NCBI RefSeq assembly: GCF_027943255.1
Contig: NC_072897.1
Location: forward strand, 18,786,044 to 18,850,043
Direction: 5' to 3'
Source: Anastrepha obliqua
Lineage: Eukaryota; Arthropoda; Insecta; Diptera; Tephritidae
Length of the DNA stretch: 64,000 bases
Shown: in pieces, positions 53,809-64,000 of the stretch
How positions within the stretch are numbered: the stretch's first letter is position 1
How the letters are laid out: each line of letters starts with the position of its first letter
The notes under the pieces: generated by a model
Database searches by the model: none
What the model was told of the DNA's origin: nothing
Seen by the model: the letters and a program-made list of their open reading frames with translations, nothing else
Program-made: the position numbers and the translations under genes

Positions 53809-55397
53809 TCCAGTAAGTAATATAATTTTCTTTTTTCTATTGTTGAAATTAAATTTCTAATTCTTTTGGCCGCATAAGTTGATTTCCAATAAGTTAAAAC
53901 AAAATAATTGAAAAGTAATGAATTTAATCAAAAAAAACATGAAAAACTTACAATGTGCATTACAATCGCTAACAACAACAACGAAACCACCGTTTTTTTT
54001 ATTTTCACTGATTATTAAAATTTTACGCACAATATATTTTATTTTTATAAATTTTTTCCCAAAAAAAAAAAAAAACAACAATGAAAAACACACTTATATT
54101 TGCTATTTTAGTTGTTAAATGAAAATGTGTTTCAGGTACTTTTTAATGTTGCAACTACTCTTTAACTTTGAAACACTTACACTACGCTTACACTCACAAA
54201 ATAATCCAACTCTTTTAAACACACATACAAATATAATTATTTATTTTGGGTTTCCCACTCGTCAAAGCAGCACATAAGGTTGCATTATTTAATTATTACC
54301 TAATACAAACTTGTTCTCTTTTAACAATGATAATATTACTATGTGAAATCAAGTAAATATGCATTTTTGTATTATATCCTGAGCATTCGTCTTTAGCGCT
54401 ATACCAATGCTCGAACACTTGGAGCATGAAATTTACAGAAGTATTGTAACAGAAATGCCTGAGAGCGCTATTTTAGTTACACCTGCTTTTAGGCATTTAT
54501 CTCGTAAACGTACGTTTGCCCATATAAAATTGTCTACGCAAATGCATGAAAAAAGTGTTAGCATAACTTTTTCGAGTATATGTGTGTACATGTAGGAGGA
54601 TTTATTTTTTACATTTTGCTCGTCGGCTTTCGCGTTTTCTTTTCTTGGTTTTAGACTTTCACCACAGAAAAATTACGCAAACCCATGAACAAAGTTATAC
54701 TAATAGAAACCTGATCTTAATATTTGAGCTACCATCAAATTAACACATTTTATTTTTGAAAAGAACATATATGGCGACTGTCGATCCATATGATGGATTT
54801 CAAAAAATGTATGGATTCAACCGCTGAATAATTTCGTATATTTTAAATCCATCTAAACTTTTACATTTGAGCATTTATATACATATATGTATTTAACATT
54901 TAATTTAAGTAAATGTTTCAATATTTGTCCAAAAACTTTGAGCTTCGAAAAATACAGGCTTATGGTTATTAATGGAATCAAATATATTTAACGAATTTTT
55001 ATTTTATTTTATTTTATAAGCAATGTGCTTTGATGCCGCGTCACGCATGCATAAAAAGGAAAGAAAAGAGAGGACAACTATTGCGTTACGAATAATACAG
55101 TCGCATACGTCACCCGACATCGAAACAATGTTATTCATGACTGTGTATATTCTATTCATTTGCGTGTATTCTCATTCCGTATACGTAATGTCCGTATAAG
55201 GGAAACACGGAAATATTGTATTTTTCACACTTACACAACGCACGCATACTTTTACCGATATCTTTAAAACTTCACATAAATCATCTATGGACCAATACCA
55301 ATGATCTGTGAAAGTTTGATTGAAATCAGTGAATGCGTTTAGGCGTGAATCGGCGACTAACGAACACAAAAAAACGTCTCCATTTTTATATATAAGA
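53106..55397 (-). mobile_element. Helitron unit 6, inverted and 3'-truncated
   Basis: Reverse complement of a Helitron unit from its 5' end (TCTTATATATAAAAATGG at 55397) to within the helicase gene (CTTAGCA at 53106). The 3' terminal 600 bp or so are missing. Flank beyond its 5' end (about 55403-55433) repeats, inverted, the flank of unit 1 (about 41725-41760). Confidence 0.8.
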
Positions 55398-55440
55398 TAA
55401 GATATATTCGACAGCATTTACATACATATGTATGCTTTGG
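55398..55440. other. Array flank, inverted repeat of 41725-41760
   Basis: The complement contains CATACATATGTATG, then TAAATGCTGTCGAATA, as upstream of Helitron unit 1. The R1 poly(A) tail joins at 55441. Confidence 0.6.
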
Positions 55441-55706
55441 TTTTTTTTTTTTTTTTTTTGTTAACGAAGGGGGAATCTTTCATAGATGCCGTCAACTTTC
55501 GACGGCATGCACGATTCATACTGCTCGCTAAGGGTACACCGCATTCGGGACCACGCACAGTCAGTTATTTTCATACTGTCTGGACTTGCAAAACAGTACA
55601 CCTACGTACTAAACCCTTGAACTCCGTCTCCTCTACCACTCTCCCTGCGGAACTGCTTCAACGTATTACTTCGCAGGGCTGGTTAGCTATATAGCTTCGC
55701 CAATGT

Positions 55707-56046
55707 CTATCGCCTAATGCGTCTCATTTGCTCAATGTATTTGAGTTCTTTTTGAATTCTATTAGCATATGCAGGTATCTCCTCCCACTTTTCTTCCGAT
55801 TGCAACATGAACTCGACTACGTCAGTTGCATTTGGAATTATTCTTCCTGTTCTAAAGCGTGGGCAGTGGAAGCTGGCATGTTCCACGTCTTCTTCTACAT
55901 TGATGCACACAGGGCAGTAGGGGCTGTCATCATGCCCGAACCTATGCAGATATTTCCTAAAACCTCCATGTCCAGAAAGGAACTGTGTCACATGGTAGGT
56001 TGTATCTCCAAAACTCCGACTTAGCCATGGTCGCAAATCGGGAATC
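55707..56046 (-). pseudogene. R1 ORF2, C-terminal part
   Basis: It reads LRPWLSRSFGDTTYHVTQFL, SGHGGFRKYLHRFGHDDSPY, then a CPVCINVEEDVEHASFHC zinc site, the C-terminal CCHC/HCCC-like motif of R1 ORF2. It continues the frame of the part at 60753-63376 once the insertion is set aside: the TSD GATTCCCGATTT encodes IPDL here and IPDF there. It ends EQMRRIRR before the stop at 55707-55709. It is listed as a pseudogene only because of the insertion. Confidence 0.85.
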
Positions 56047-56229
56047 GAATTGAATTGAATTTGAAGAGGTCGAGCCAAGGAGCACCAGGAGATTTGGTGG
56101 CTCCTAAAACACTCAGGCTAAAAAGCGCATTGTATTCAAAGCTCTGGAAAGGGGGTAGATAGTTAAGGAGGGAGGGAGAAAAGTATCAGAGAAAGAGATA
56201 GGAAAGAATAGAGACAGAGATAGAGATAG

Positions 56230-59200
56230 TTAGTCCTGTGAGAATTTTCCAGATTCTTTGGCGAATCTGTAAATATCCTCCAGTTTTAGAGAATGAATAT
56301 TACTCATTCCCATGACATCGGAACCCAATACCCGTAGTCGCGCTCTAGCATAGGCAGGACACTCACAGAGAAAGTGCTCAGTGCTATCCGCCTCCTCCAA
56401 GCAGGACAGGCATACCGGGTCCTCGATGATTCCAATGGTGGTCATATGCTGGCCCCATGGGTTGTGTCCTGTAATGATGCCGACCATCAACCGAATGTCT
56501 TTCCTTCTAAGTTTTAGTAGAAAGTTTGACAGTTTTCTGTTCGGACTTGTCACAAAACACTTTGCAGTTCTGCAGCGTTCTAGGCCGGACCATCGCTCTT
56601 TATGTAGATTGCCTACATAATCGTTGATCCAGTTCTTGATTCCTGCGGGACTGATTCCGATTATTGGCTCTGGCCCTTGTGGGGGCACCGCTGATCCACG
56701 GTTAGCCAATTCGTCGCCAATTTCGTTTCCTTGAACACCGGAGTGTCCCGGAGCCCATATAAGTACAAGCCTGTTTTGTCTTGCGACAGAATTAAGCTTC
56801 TTCTTACATTCTTGAACAATCTTCGAGGTTTGCTTCGCGTTCTCCAGGGCCTTCAATGCAGCCTGACTGTCACTGAAGACTCCAATCTGTTTCCCGCTCC
56901 ATCTCCTCTCGATTATCCATTTGGCTACTTTTAGGATGGCAAAAACTTCTGTTTGAAAAACAATTGCCATTCCCCCCATAGCATAGTGATACTTATTACT
57001 ATCGTTTAAGTACCATCCGGCTCCTGACCCCATTTCAGTCATGAACCCATCGGTAAAGAAAATATCCGTCAAACCTCCCTGCATGCATTCTGGATTGCTC
57101 CATTGCTCACGCAATGGAAATCTGACATCAAATTTCCTTCCAAATGAAACTAAGGGTATCAGGTCATCTTTAGGTGCCAAAAACAGTGGATACTGCTCCG
57201 ACAGCAACTTAAAGATTTCTCTGTGTCCCGAAGTTCCATCTTCGTGCCAGAAACCATATATATGGAGTGTACACATTGCTTTTATTGCTTCCTTTTGTAT
57301 CTTAAGATCCAGGGGGAGCAAATTAAGCATAGCATTTAGGGCATCACCAGAGGTTGTACTCATGGCACCCGTGATGCATAAACATACACTTCTTTGCAGC
57401 CTGTATAGTTCCCGGATTGTGGACTTAACCATGCTCCGTCGCCACCAGACCACAGAAGCGTAAGTGATGATTGGTCTGATAAGTGCCGTGTATATCCATA
57501 GGACCACAGCAGGTTTCAGACCCCAAGTTTTGCCAAAGGCTCTACGGCATTGCTGAAAAATCTTCAATGCACGATTCACCTTCAGTGAAACGTGTGTCTC
57601 CCAGGTCAGCTTCTTATCCAAGATTACTCCTAGATATTTAACTTCGTTGGAAAGACCAAGTGTCACACCTTTCAGTGTTGGAAGACTGAGTCCATCCAAT
57701 TTCCGCTATCTCGTAAACAAGACTATGGTTGTTTTGTTCGGATTAACGGAAAGACCTTGTCTCATGCACCAATCATCGATTTTGTCAAGGATCCTCTGCA
57801 CTTTCGTGCAAAGCCTCCTTAAGGATTTATCCGATGCTAGCGCACAGACGTCGTCCGCATATGCTTGGACGTGAAAGCTGAGTTCCTGCATCTCCGCTAA
57901 TAGGGAGTCTACAACGAAGCACCACAGCAGCGGAGAAAGAACACCCCCTTGGGGACATCCTTGCTTGACCCTGACTGTGATTTGCTCGTCGTCGCTCCCA
58001 CCAGCGGTTAACAGCCTCTCAGAGAGCATGGAATATATCAATTTTATAATGGCTTGATTAACTCCGTGTCGTTCGGCAGAAGAACATATCGAGCCGAAAG
58101 TGGCATTATCAAAAGCCCCCTCAATGTCCACGAACACGCCCATTGTGTATTCGTCAACTTCCAGCCCAGCTTCAATCTTGCTAACAAGATCGTGTAATGC
58201 TGATTCACATGATTTTCCACTCTGGTAAGCGTGTTGATTTCTACTAAGTGGACTTCTCGGCAATACCCCCACTCGAATATGTTTCTCCACCACTCGTTCC
58301 AGACTTTTCAACATGAACTATGTCAAACTGATTGGTCTGAAACTTTTTGCTAGGGAATAGTCATCTTTTCCTGGTTTTGGAATAAATACTACTCTTACGC
58401 GTCGCCATTGGGATGGTATATAACCAAATGCACAGGCTGTGAAGATCCTTTTCAGGGCCTCAATCAGCCTGTCTCCTCCTTTTTTAAGCATTACTGGATA
58501 TATTCCGTCAGGTCCAGGGGACTTAAAGTTGTCAAATGAAGATAAGGAAAACCTTATCGATTCCCGTGTCACTATCCGACTAGCAATATACCAGCTGTAC
58601 CTAGAGGTTCCACCGTTGCCACCGTCATTGTTCATGCCACTCTCAGCTTCAGAGAGAGTTATACTACCCGGAAAATGGGTTTCGAGTAGAGCATTAAACG
58701 TTTCCGATTTGGAAATGGTGTATGAACCATCAGGTTTTCGAATGGAATCCAGCCTTACTGAGCGGTCTAAATGAAGGACCTTACAAAGTCTCGCTGTTTC
58801 CCTAATTTCTTCGACGTTACTGCAGAAATTTCTATAGGATTCAAGTTTGGCTTGCCGTACTTTTTTCTTATATTCTCTCTGTGGAAGTCGATGATTGGCC
58901 CAGTCCTCTTCTGTTTTGGTCTTCAAGGCCTTATTAAGAAGTTTCCTGGACCGTGCACGAAGCTTCGACAGTTCAGGGTTCCACCAAGGAACCGCTTTCC
59001 CCTGTCTGCTTTGCCTGAGTGGACACAGTTCCTCAAAGCAATTGATTAAAGTACCTTCTAATTTCTTAGTAGCATCTTCAATCATTTCTGCTGATTTGAG
59101 TTTTTTCAGGTTTGGTAATCGCTCTGTTATAAGCTCACCATACCTGTCCCAGTCCACATTTCGAGGATTCCTACCGGAAGGTATTGATATTGTGTCAATT

Positions 59201-59886
59201 CCCAGTCGGAATTCCATAAGACGATGATCAGAAAGAGAGTCCTCTTCCAAAACTCGCCATCGGTTGATTTGATTTCCAACTGACCTATTGGTAAGTGTTA
59301 AATCAATCACCTCTTCTCTCCTTCTGGTCACAAAAGTTGGTTTGTTACCAGTGTTTTGGATGACCAAATCGGATGACAGGATAAAATCGAGTAACTTGAG
59401 ACCTCTGGGGTTGCATTTGCTGCTTCCCCACACATAGTTCGGTGAATTTGCATCACAGCCCACTATTAGCCCCAGATTATTGGATTCTGCGTACTTGACC
59501 ACTTCTCTTAGCTCCCTCGAAGGAGGTGGCTGTACAGAGTCATAGGGTAGGTAGGCCGAAACTATGATAGCTTCGACACTGTTCCCACTTTTCCAGTACT
59601 TTATTTTTGCAGCAACGATATCTCCAGAGCATAGCTCTTTTAACATCGTGTGTTCGATCAACCTCGGCATGATAATACATGCTCGCGGTCTCACATTCCC
59701 TTCACAATGAAGTATTTGTCCCCACGACATAGCACTTAGACCACAGATACGCTTGTGACATACCCATGGTTCTGGTATAAATATTATGTGTGGGTTTGTT
59801 TGCAGTTTTGCATGCCTACGGCACAAGAGAGCCGTAGACGCTTTGCTATGCTGCAGATTAATCTGTGTAAATATTACTTCAGTCAT
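56230..59886 (-). pseudogene. LOA-type ORF2: endonuclease, RT, RNase H, two stops
   Basis: About 1218 codons in one frame from MTEVIFTQINLQHSKAS. Endonuclease (residues ~1-230): INLQHSKA, IFIPEPWV, LIVGCDANSPNYVWGS and SDHRLMEF. RT (~460-740): SPGPDGIYPVML, FRPISLT, then a TAG at 58318-58320, VFVDIEGAFDNATF, GCPQGGVLSPLLW, AYADDVCAL and a second TAG at 57706-57708 after VLFTR. RNase H (~940-1070): IFFTDGFMTEMGSGAG, VFQTEVFAIL, GVFSDSQAALKAL and WAPGHSGVQGNEIGDELA. The C-terminal zinc site is CLSCLEEADSTEHFLCEC. ORF2 performs target-primed reverse transcription; two single-base changes would explain its loss of function. Confidence 0.9.
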
Positions 59887-59900
59887 GAGACTGAGTATAT

Positions 59901-60752
59901 TTACGCTTTGTCCTCCACCTTATCCTGGAGGCGGAACTGGATCCGCCCCAGATGTAGGTGAGGACGGCAACCGTACTTCGACTTAAGAACCTTGAGGGAC
60001 CCAAGATCGATACCCAGTACCAGGTGGGAACCTGCCTCCGAAGTGGTAGCGGATTTCTGCCTGGTGCACGAGTATACTCTCCAGAGAGTCGTGTCAAGAT
60101 CCTTATTCTGAACACGGATGCGTTTGAGGAGTTTTGCTGAATTACAGGAAGGACCCGGAATCCAGACACTCGCTCGTACCAGCCTTTCTTTTCTACTCTC
60201 AACAAGAATAAACTTGCTGTTTTCGCAGGCTGCAATATTTGCTATAGCTTTTTCTAGCCATTCTCGGGAAAAAGCATTGGAACAGTGCACCTTTACGACT
60301 TTCGACTCACCGATAGCTTTCCAAAGATAGCAGTCAAGATAGTCTTGTTGCCCTTTGGACAGTAGACCATCTTGTTTGTCGGTATGTATCTCCACCGTCA
60401 TTGCCTTTGGTGCCATTCTGGCGAATGATTCGCCAGACGTTGACGGAAGAGTGTCATTCGACATTTGAGGTCCCTTAGCCTCTGCCTTGTCAGGCAAAGG
60501 TTTGTCTGCCTTGGATTGGGTCGAGGATGCAGGCATTTCCGAACTCCGCCTCTCGACTTTCCTCTTCTTTGCCTTTCTCCTCTTCCCGGTCGTTGGCACA
60601 GATCGCGTTTCGTTTCCGGAAGAGCGCAGCGCTACAGAGGAATCCTCTGTTCTGCCACGCTTTCCCGTTTCCGTTACAGGTGTCGAAGTTAACGGAGCTT
60701 GAGTCCTTGCCTTAGCTAGTGCTTCGACTTGCCTCGCATTCTGTCTCCTTCG
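59901..60752 (-). pseudogene. LOA-type ORF1, 5'-truncated
   Basis: The frame is open from the element edge to TAA 59901-59903, with no ATG in the first 50 codons; a GTG near 60599 is not a likely natural start. A basic N-terminal region (KRRKAKKRKVERR) resembles a nuclear localisation signal. It is followed by a Ser/Pro-rich linker and a folded domain: DGLLSKGQQDYLDCYLWKA, VKVHCSNAFSREWLEKA, RASVWIPGPSC and HLVLGIDLGSLKVLKSK. The folded part resembles the RRM-like/DUF4780-type domain and parallels 30791-31353. There is no CCHC motif. It is separated from ORF2 by 14 bases. Confidence 0.75.
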
Positions 60753-63376
60753 AAATCGGGAATCAGTTTATAGGTCCATCGCCCTTTACTAGAGGTATTC
60801 CATCGGTCTTGCCACCTTGTTAGTGACACAAGCCGCTCTTCTTCTCTCACCGCTTTTTTATTTATTTCGGCATCTGCTGCACACCTGTCATAGACTCGCT
60901 TCATTTCACTCGCGAGAATGTCCGCTGGTATCATACCAGCTATGACAAACGCCGCGTCATCCGATATTGTTCTGTAGCCGGAACATGCCCTTAGGGCACT
61001 TAGCCTATATACAGACAATAGCTTCCTTTTGTTATCCTTCAGTTCCGCCGCATGTGCCCAAACTGGGGCTGCGTACAGGAGGACTGAAGTGGCCACATTT
61101 GCAAGCAAATTCCTTCTAGTTGACTTAGGACCACCTATGTTAGGTAGGATACTTGAGAGTGCCGCTTGTATGCTAGCGGTTTTCTCTACCGCGTAGTCAA
61201 TATTGGCCTTAAAATGTAACCTACAATCTATCATAACTCCTAGGTATTTCAGAGCCGATTGTGAGTGAACAGTTTGCTCTTCCACTCTGATTCTCATCTG
61301 CTCGACTTTTTTCCGACTTGTTATCAGAACCGTCTCCGTTTTTTTCTCTGCCAATTTGAGTCCCGCCTGTTCGAGCCAATCTTTCACTTGTTTTATCGCT
61401 CCATTTGTAATCTGTTCCACTTCCTGTATGTGCTTAGCCACCGTCACTATCGCTATATCATCCGCAAAGCCTATTATTCTTACCTCTCTGGATACCGGTA
61501 AGCGAAGGACTTTGTCGTACGTGATATTCCAGAGTACAGGACCTAGAACCGATCCCTGCGGTACGCCAGCAGTAACTTTGTACCTTTTTGTTCCAGCACT
61601 GCTCTCATACATCAGTTCTCTATCAGAGAAGTAACTCCTTAGTATTCTGAGAAGATACGGCGGAATGCCAATTTCGTACAAGCTATTCAAGATGTGCGAC
61701 CAGCTTGCCGAGTTAAAGGCGTTTTTGACATCCAATGTGGTTACAGCACAGTATTCCTTGGTGCCCCAACGCCACCGCTTTCCTTCTATAGCCTTAATAG
61801 CCGCTTTGACAACCGTAGTAACTGCGTCAATCGTCGAACGGTTTTTCCGGAAGCCAAACTGCATTGTACTCAATGCTCCCTTCCCCTCTAGTATAGGCAG
61901 TAGTCTATTGCAAATAATACGCTCGAGTATTTTGCCCGTGGTGTCCAGTAGGCAAATCGGCCGGTACGAGGACGGATCATCGGCTGCTCCTTTTCCTTTT
62001 GGTATCAACACAAGTCGTTGCAATTTCCACTGTGTAGGGAAAACACCTTCGTCTAGGCATTTTTGTAGTACCGCAACAAATATTTCGGGACGCAAACGGA
62101 TAGCCGCCTTAAGGGCTACATTTGGTATGCCATCCGGCCCCGGTGCTTTTCGGTCGCCGATTTTCTTGCACGCTTCCATTATCTCTATTGCGGATACGAC
62201 TGGAATCTGTTGGGTGTTTACGGTATCTGCAGATTCTAATCTATCTATACTCGGTCCCTGGGGAAATAGCGTCACTACAATTCGATTAAGAATAACTGGA
62301 CATACGACTGATGGAGCTCGTTGTCCCGCCAGTTTCTTTAGTGCCATTTTGTATGCAGTACCCCATGAGTTTATGTCCGCGTCGTTGCACAGTTGTTTAA
62401 AGCTCTCGACTTCACTTTTTTTAATATCTTCTTGTAGCGCTTTCCTTGCCTTTCGAAAGTGCGTAAGCACCGTTTCATAGCAAGCTCTGCCCCTGGACCT
62501 TTGCATTTTACGCCGCGCTTGCAGGCAGATCCGTCTCAGTTGCGCTATCTCCTCAGTCCACCAATAGCAGGGCGCTCCTTGTCGATTTGGCCTTCTTATT
62601 GGCATTGCTGCATCGCAAGCTTTAGACAAAATGCTCTTTAGTTGTCGAGCTTGCTCACTTGCTGTACCTCGCTCTAAACTTTGGTCGTTTAGTGCGTACC
62701 CAAAGGCCTCGGTGTCCATCTTTCTGTCATTCCATTTTGGTCCTACTGGCTTAGATGCGCGTAATCTTTTATTCTTTGCCAGTTCGAATAGAATTGCTTG
62801 GTGGTCACTGTGAGTGAATTCCTCACTTACTCGCCACTTAATTTTCTGCAAAAGTGAACTGCTGACAAGTGTTAGATCAATAATCGATCCCGTAATGTCC
62901 TTGCGATATGTAAGCGCGCGACCATTATTTGCGATACTAATGTCTACTTTAGCAATGGCTTCTAGCAGGCTACGTCCTCTGGCGTTGGTAAGTCTGCTGC
63001 CCCACTCGGTAGCCCATGCGTTGAAATCACCGCCAATTACCACTGGCGACCTAACTTCGACGTCCCGCGTGAGGTCATCTAGAAACGCTTCGAAGCGCTC
63101 TCGCGTCCATCTAGGCGGGGCATAGCAGCTATACATATAAATGTTGTCCACTTTAGCTCTTACGAAGCCCTCGACTTGATCATAAATCTCTTGGAGAGGG
63201 TGTTTGCGCGTCCAAATGACAGTTTCCATGTCTTTACTGCAACACCATCTAGCGTCCTTTTTAACCCTGAAGGGGTCGCATATTAAGACTACCTCTGCTC
63301 TCTGCTCTATTGCCATCTGAGTAAGCAGGTCCTGTGCTGCTTCGCAGTGGTTTAAGTTAATCTGGATAACTCTCAT
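60753..63376 (-). pseudogene. R1 ORF2, main part: endonuclease and reverse transcriptase
   Basis: The likely start is ATG 63374-63376 (MRVIQINLNHCEAAQDLL), which overlaps the ORF1 stop as ATGA; an upstream in-frame Met at 63415 is less likely. Endonuclease (~1-220): VVIGGDFNAWATEWGS, GSIIDLTLVSSSLL and SDHQAILFELA. RT (~400-680): KAPGPDGIPNVAL, YRPICLLDTTGKILER, QFGFRKNRSTIDAV, LDVKNAFNSASW, AGVPQGSVLGPVLW and IIGFADDIAIV (catalytic pair). The thumb and R1-specific region end at KGRWTYKLIPDF, where the LOA element enters. No stop or frameshift is seen in about 874 codons. Confidence 0.9.
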
Positions 63377-63987
63377 CTCCTTTGGTCGCTCAGAGCTCTC
63401 TTGAAAACTGGGCATCTACCGCTGCCCGCTATATGCTTAAAGTTGGATTCCCCTCTGGCTTTGCAGAGCATGCATTCTGGGTCCTTGCTGCATTCCTTCG
63501 CGATGTGGCCTTCCTCGCCACACTTTCTACACTGTTTTGAACGATCTGCTTTGTTTTTGCAGTCTCGCCGAATGTGTCCAAACTCTAAGCATTTAGAGCA
63601 TCTTGTTAATATTAGGCGTTCACGGATCCGACAGTTTACCCATCCCACTTTGACTCGTCCAGCAGCGAGAATTTTATTCGCCTCTGCTTCTGTCAGGCTT
63701 AGGACTGCTGTCTGTGTGCCATTGAACGCCTTCCGAATATTTACTACCTCTACAGTAGATGCCCCAATGTCGAATTGATCGCATATAGCGCTTGTTATAT
63801 CTTCTTTGGTAGTGATCTCGTCGATGTCTTTACACTCGAGAACCTTTTTTTGTGTTAGGCTCCGTACCGCCCCTCGTTCTCCAAGTGTATTGCCTATTAT
63901 TGAGGTGAACTCCTTGGTTTGTTTGCCAGCTTTTGATAGCTGGATGAGTATTTCACCCTTTTGCGTTCGCCTTATTTTTGAAACCAT
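63373..63987 (-). CDS. R1 ORF1 (gag-like), incomplete at the right edge
   Basis: The 204-codon frame begins near the window edge, so the true start lies outside. Its central part (RGAVRSLTQKKVLECKDIDE, AVLSLTEAEANKIL, VGWVNCRIRERL) is the R1/I ORF1 core. Three zinc knuckles follow: CSKCLEFGHIRRDC, CRKCGEEGHIAKEC and CMLCKARGESNFKHIAGS ending GRC. It binds RNA and forms the LINE particle. It ends at TGA 63373-63375, sharing two bases with the ORF2 ATG. Confidence 0.88.
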   Translation of the reverse strand: MVSKIRRTQKGEILIQLSKAGKQTKEFTSIIGNTLGERGAVRSLTQKKVLECKDIDEITTKEDITSAICDQFDIGASTVEVVNIRKAFNGTQTAVLSLTEAEANKILAAGRVKVGWVNCRIRERLILTRCSKCLEFGHIRRDCKNKADRSKQCRKCGEEGHIAKECSKDPECMLCKARGESNFKHIAGSGRCPVFKRALSDQRR

Positions 63988-64000
63988 TTTACCAAGTTCT

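Larger units (their letters stand above)
56047..60752 (-). mobile_element. LOA/I-group LINE with RNase H, copy 1
   Basis: The 12-bp target duplication GATTCCCGATTT (minus strand) lies at 56035-56046 and 60753-60764. The tail is a short AATTC repeat (about 56047-56060). ORF1 is open to the 5' edge, so the copy is probably 5'-truncated. It inserted in the same orientation as its R1 host. Confidence 0.9.
55441..64000 (-). mobile_element. R1-clade LINE, split by a LOA-type LINE, runs off the right edge
   Basis: It has a 19-base poly(A) tail (55441-55459), 3' untranslated region to 55706, ORF2 in two parts (55707-56034 and 60753-63376) and ORF1 from 63373 to the edge. The 4.7-kb insertion 56047-60752 plus one 12-bp duplicate accounts for the split. 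Apart from that insertion no lesion is visible in ORF2, so this was a recently intact element. Confidence 0.88.

Noticed and set aside
55441..55459. R1 insertion into ACAY-type repeats, as known for Waldo elements
   Set aside because: The flank has ACATACATATG, but such repeats are everywhere here and the exact target duplication lies outside the window.
61665..62480. 271-codon plus-strand frame opposite R1 ORF2
   Set aside because: The minus strand carries clear RT motifs throughout; the plus frame has none.

Overview
The window is a dense nest of insect transposable elements, and I find no convincing host gene in it. It looks like repeat-rich or heterochromatic DNA of a fly. A mitochondrial COII fragment at 5464-5652 stays open only under the invertebrate mitochondrial code (TGA = Trp, ATA = Met). 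The element families (BEL/Pao, errantivirus-type gypsy, R1 and LOA LINEs, DD41D rosa-like mariners, P-like, PIF/Harbinger, Helitron, a tRNA-derived SINE) fit Diptera. A tephritid fruit fly is my best guess, made from memory of the DD41D mariners and the SINE and not from any search.

Layout. 1-1078 (-) is a broken conserved arthropod ORF of probable transposon origin. 2801-3962 is an LTR plus leader fragment, cut at 3962 by a BEL/Pao element (3963-9426, -) with two LTRs, PBS, PPT and a GGTAT target duplication; a 189-bp piece of mitochondrial COII sits in its pol region. 9689-12762 is an internally deleted mariner holding a 5'-truncated CR1/Jockey-type LINE. 13132-13803 and 24318-25150 are two halves of one P-like transposase, split by a 10.1-kb errantivirus-type retroelement (13815-23955, -) and by a SINE (23984-24304). 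The retroelement itself carries a PIF/Harbinger derivative and a 682-bp hairpin element.

From about 25.2 to 41.8 kb a degenerate tandem repeat of about 2.2 kb, partly homologous to the LTR at 3.1-4.0 kb, is cut by a Tc1 element (25708-27318), a LOA-type LINE (29923-34594), a truncated mariner (34715-35447) and a 4.2-kb hAT-like element (37248-41474). The hAT-like element contains a further deleted mariner (38509-39448).

41780-55397 is a cluster of Helitron units: three head-to-tail copies of about 2.8 kb joined exactly CTAG/TC, a fourth deleted copy carrying a second Harbinger derivative, a 68-bp fifth piece, and an inverted sixth. 55441 to the window end is an R1-clade LINE (-), whose ORF2 is split by a LOA-type LINE (56047-60752, -) with a 12-bp target duplication.

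Nearly every element was dated or delimited here by its own target duplication, so a relative insertion order can be read directly: P-like before the errantivirus, which precedes its hairpin and Harbinger; tandem repeat before Tc1, LOA and hAT-like, which precedes its mariner; Helitron array before Harbinger; R1 before LOA. No undescribed functional system is evident. The most unusual items are the mtDNA patch in a retroelement, the multimeric Helitron array and the hAT-like transposon with a matching hairpin element.
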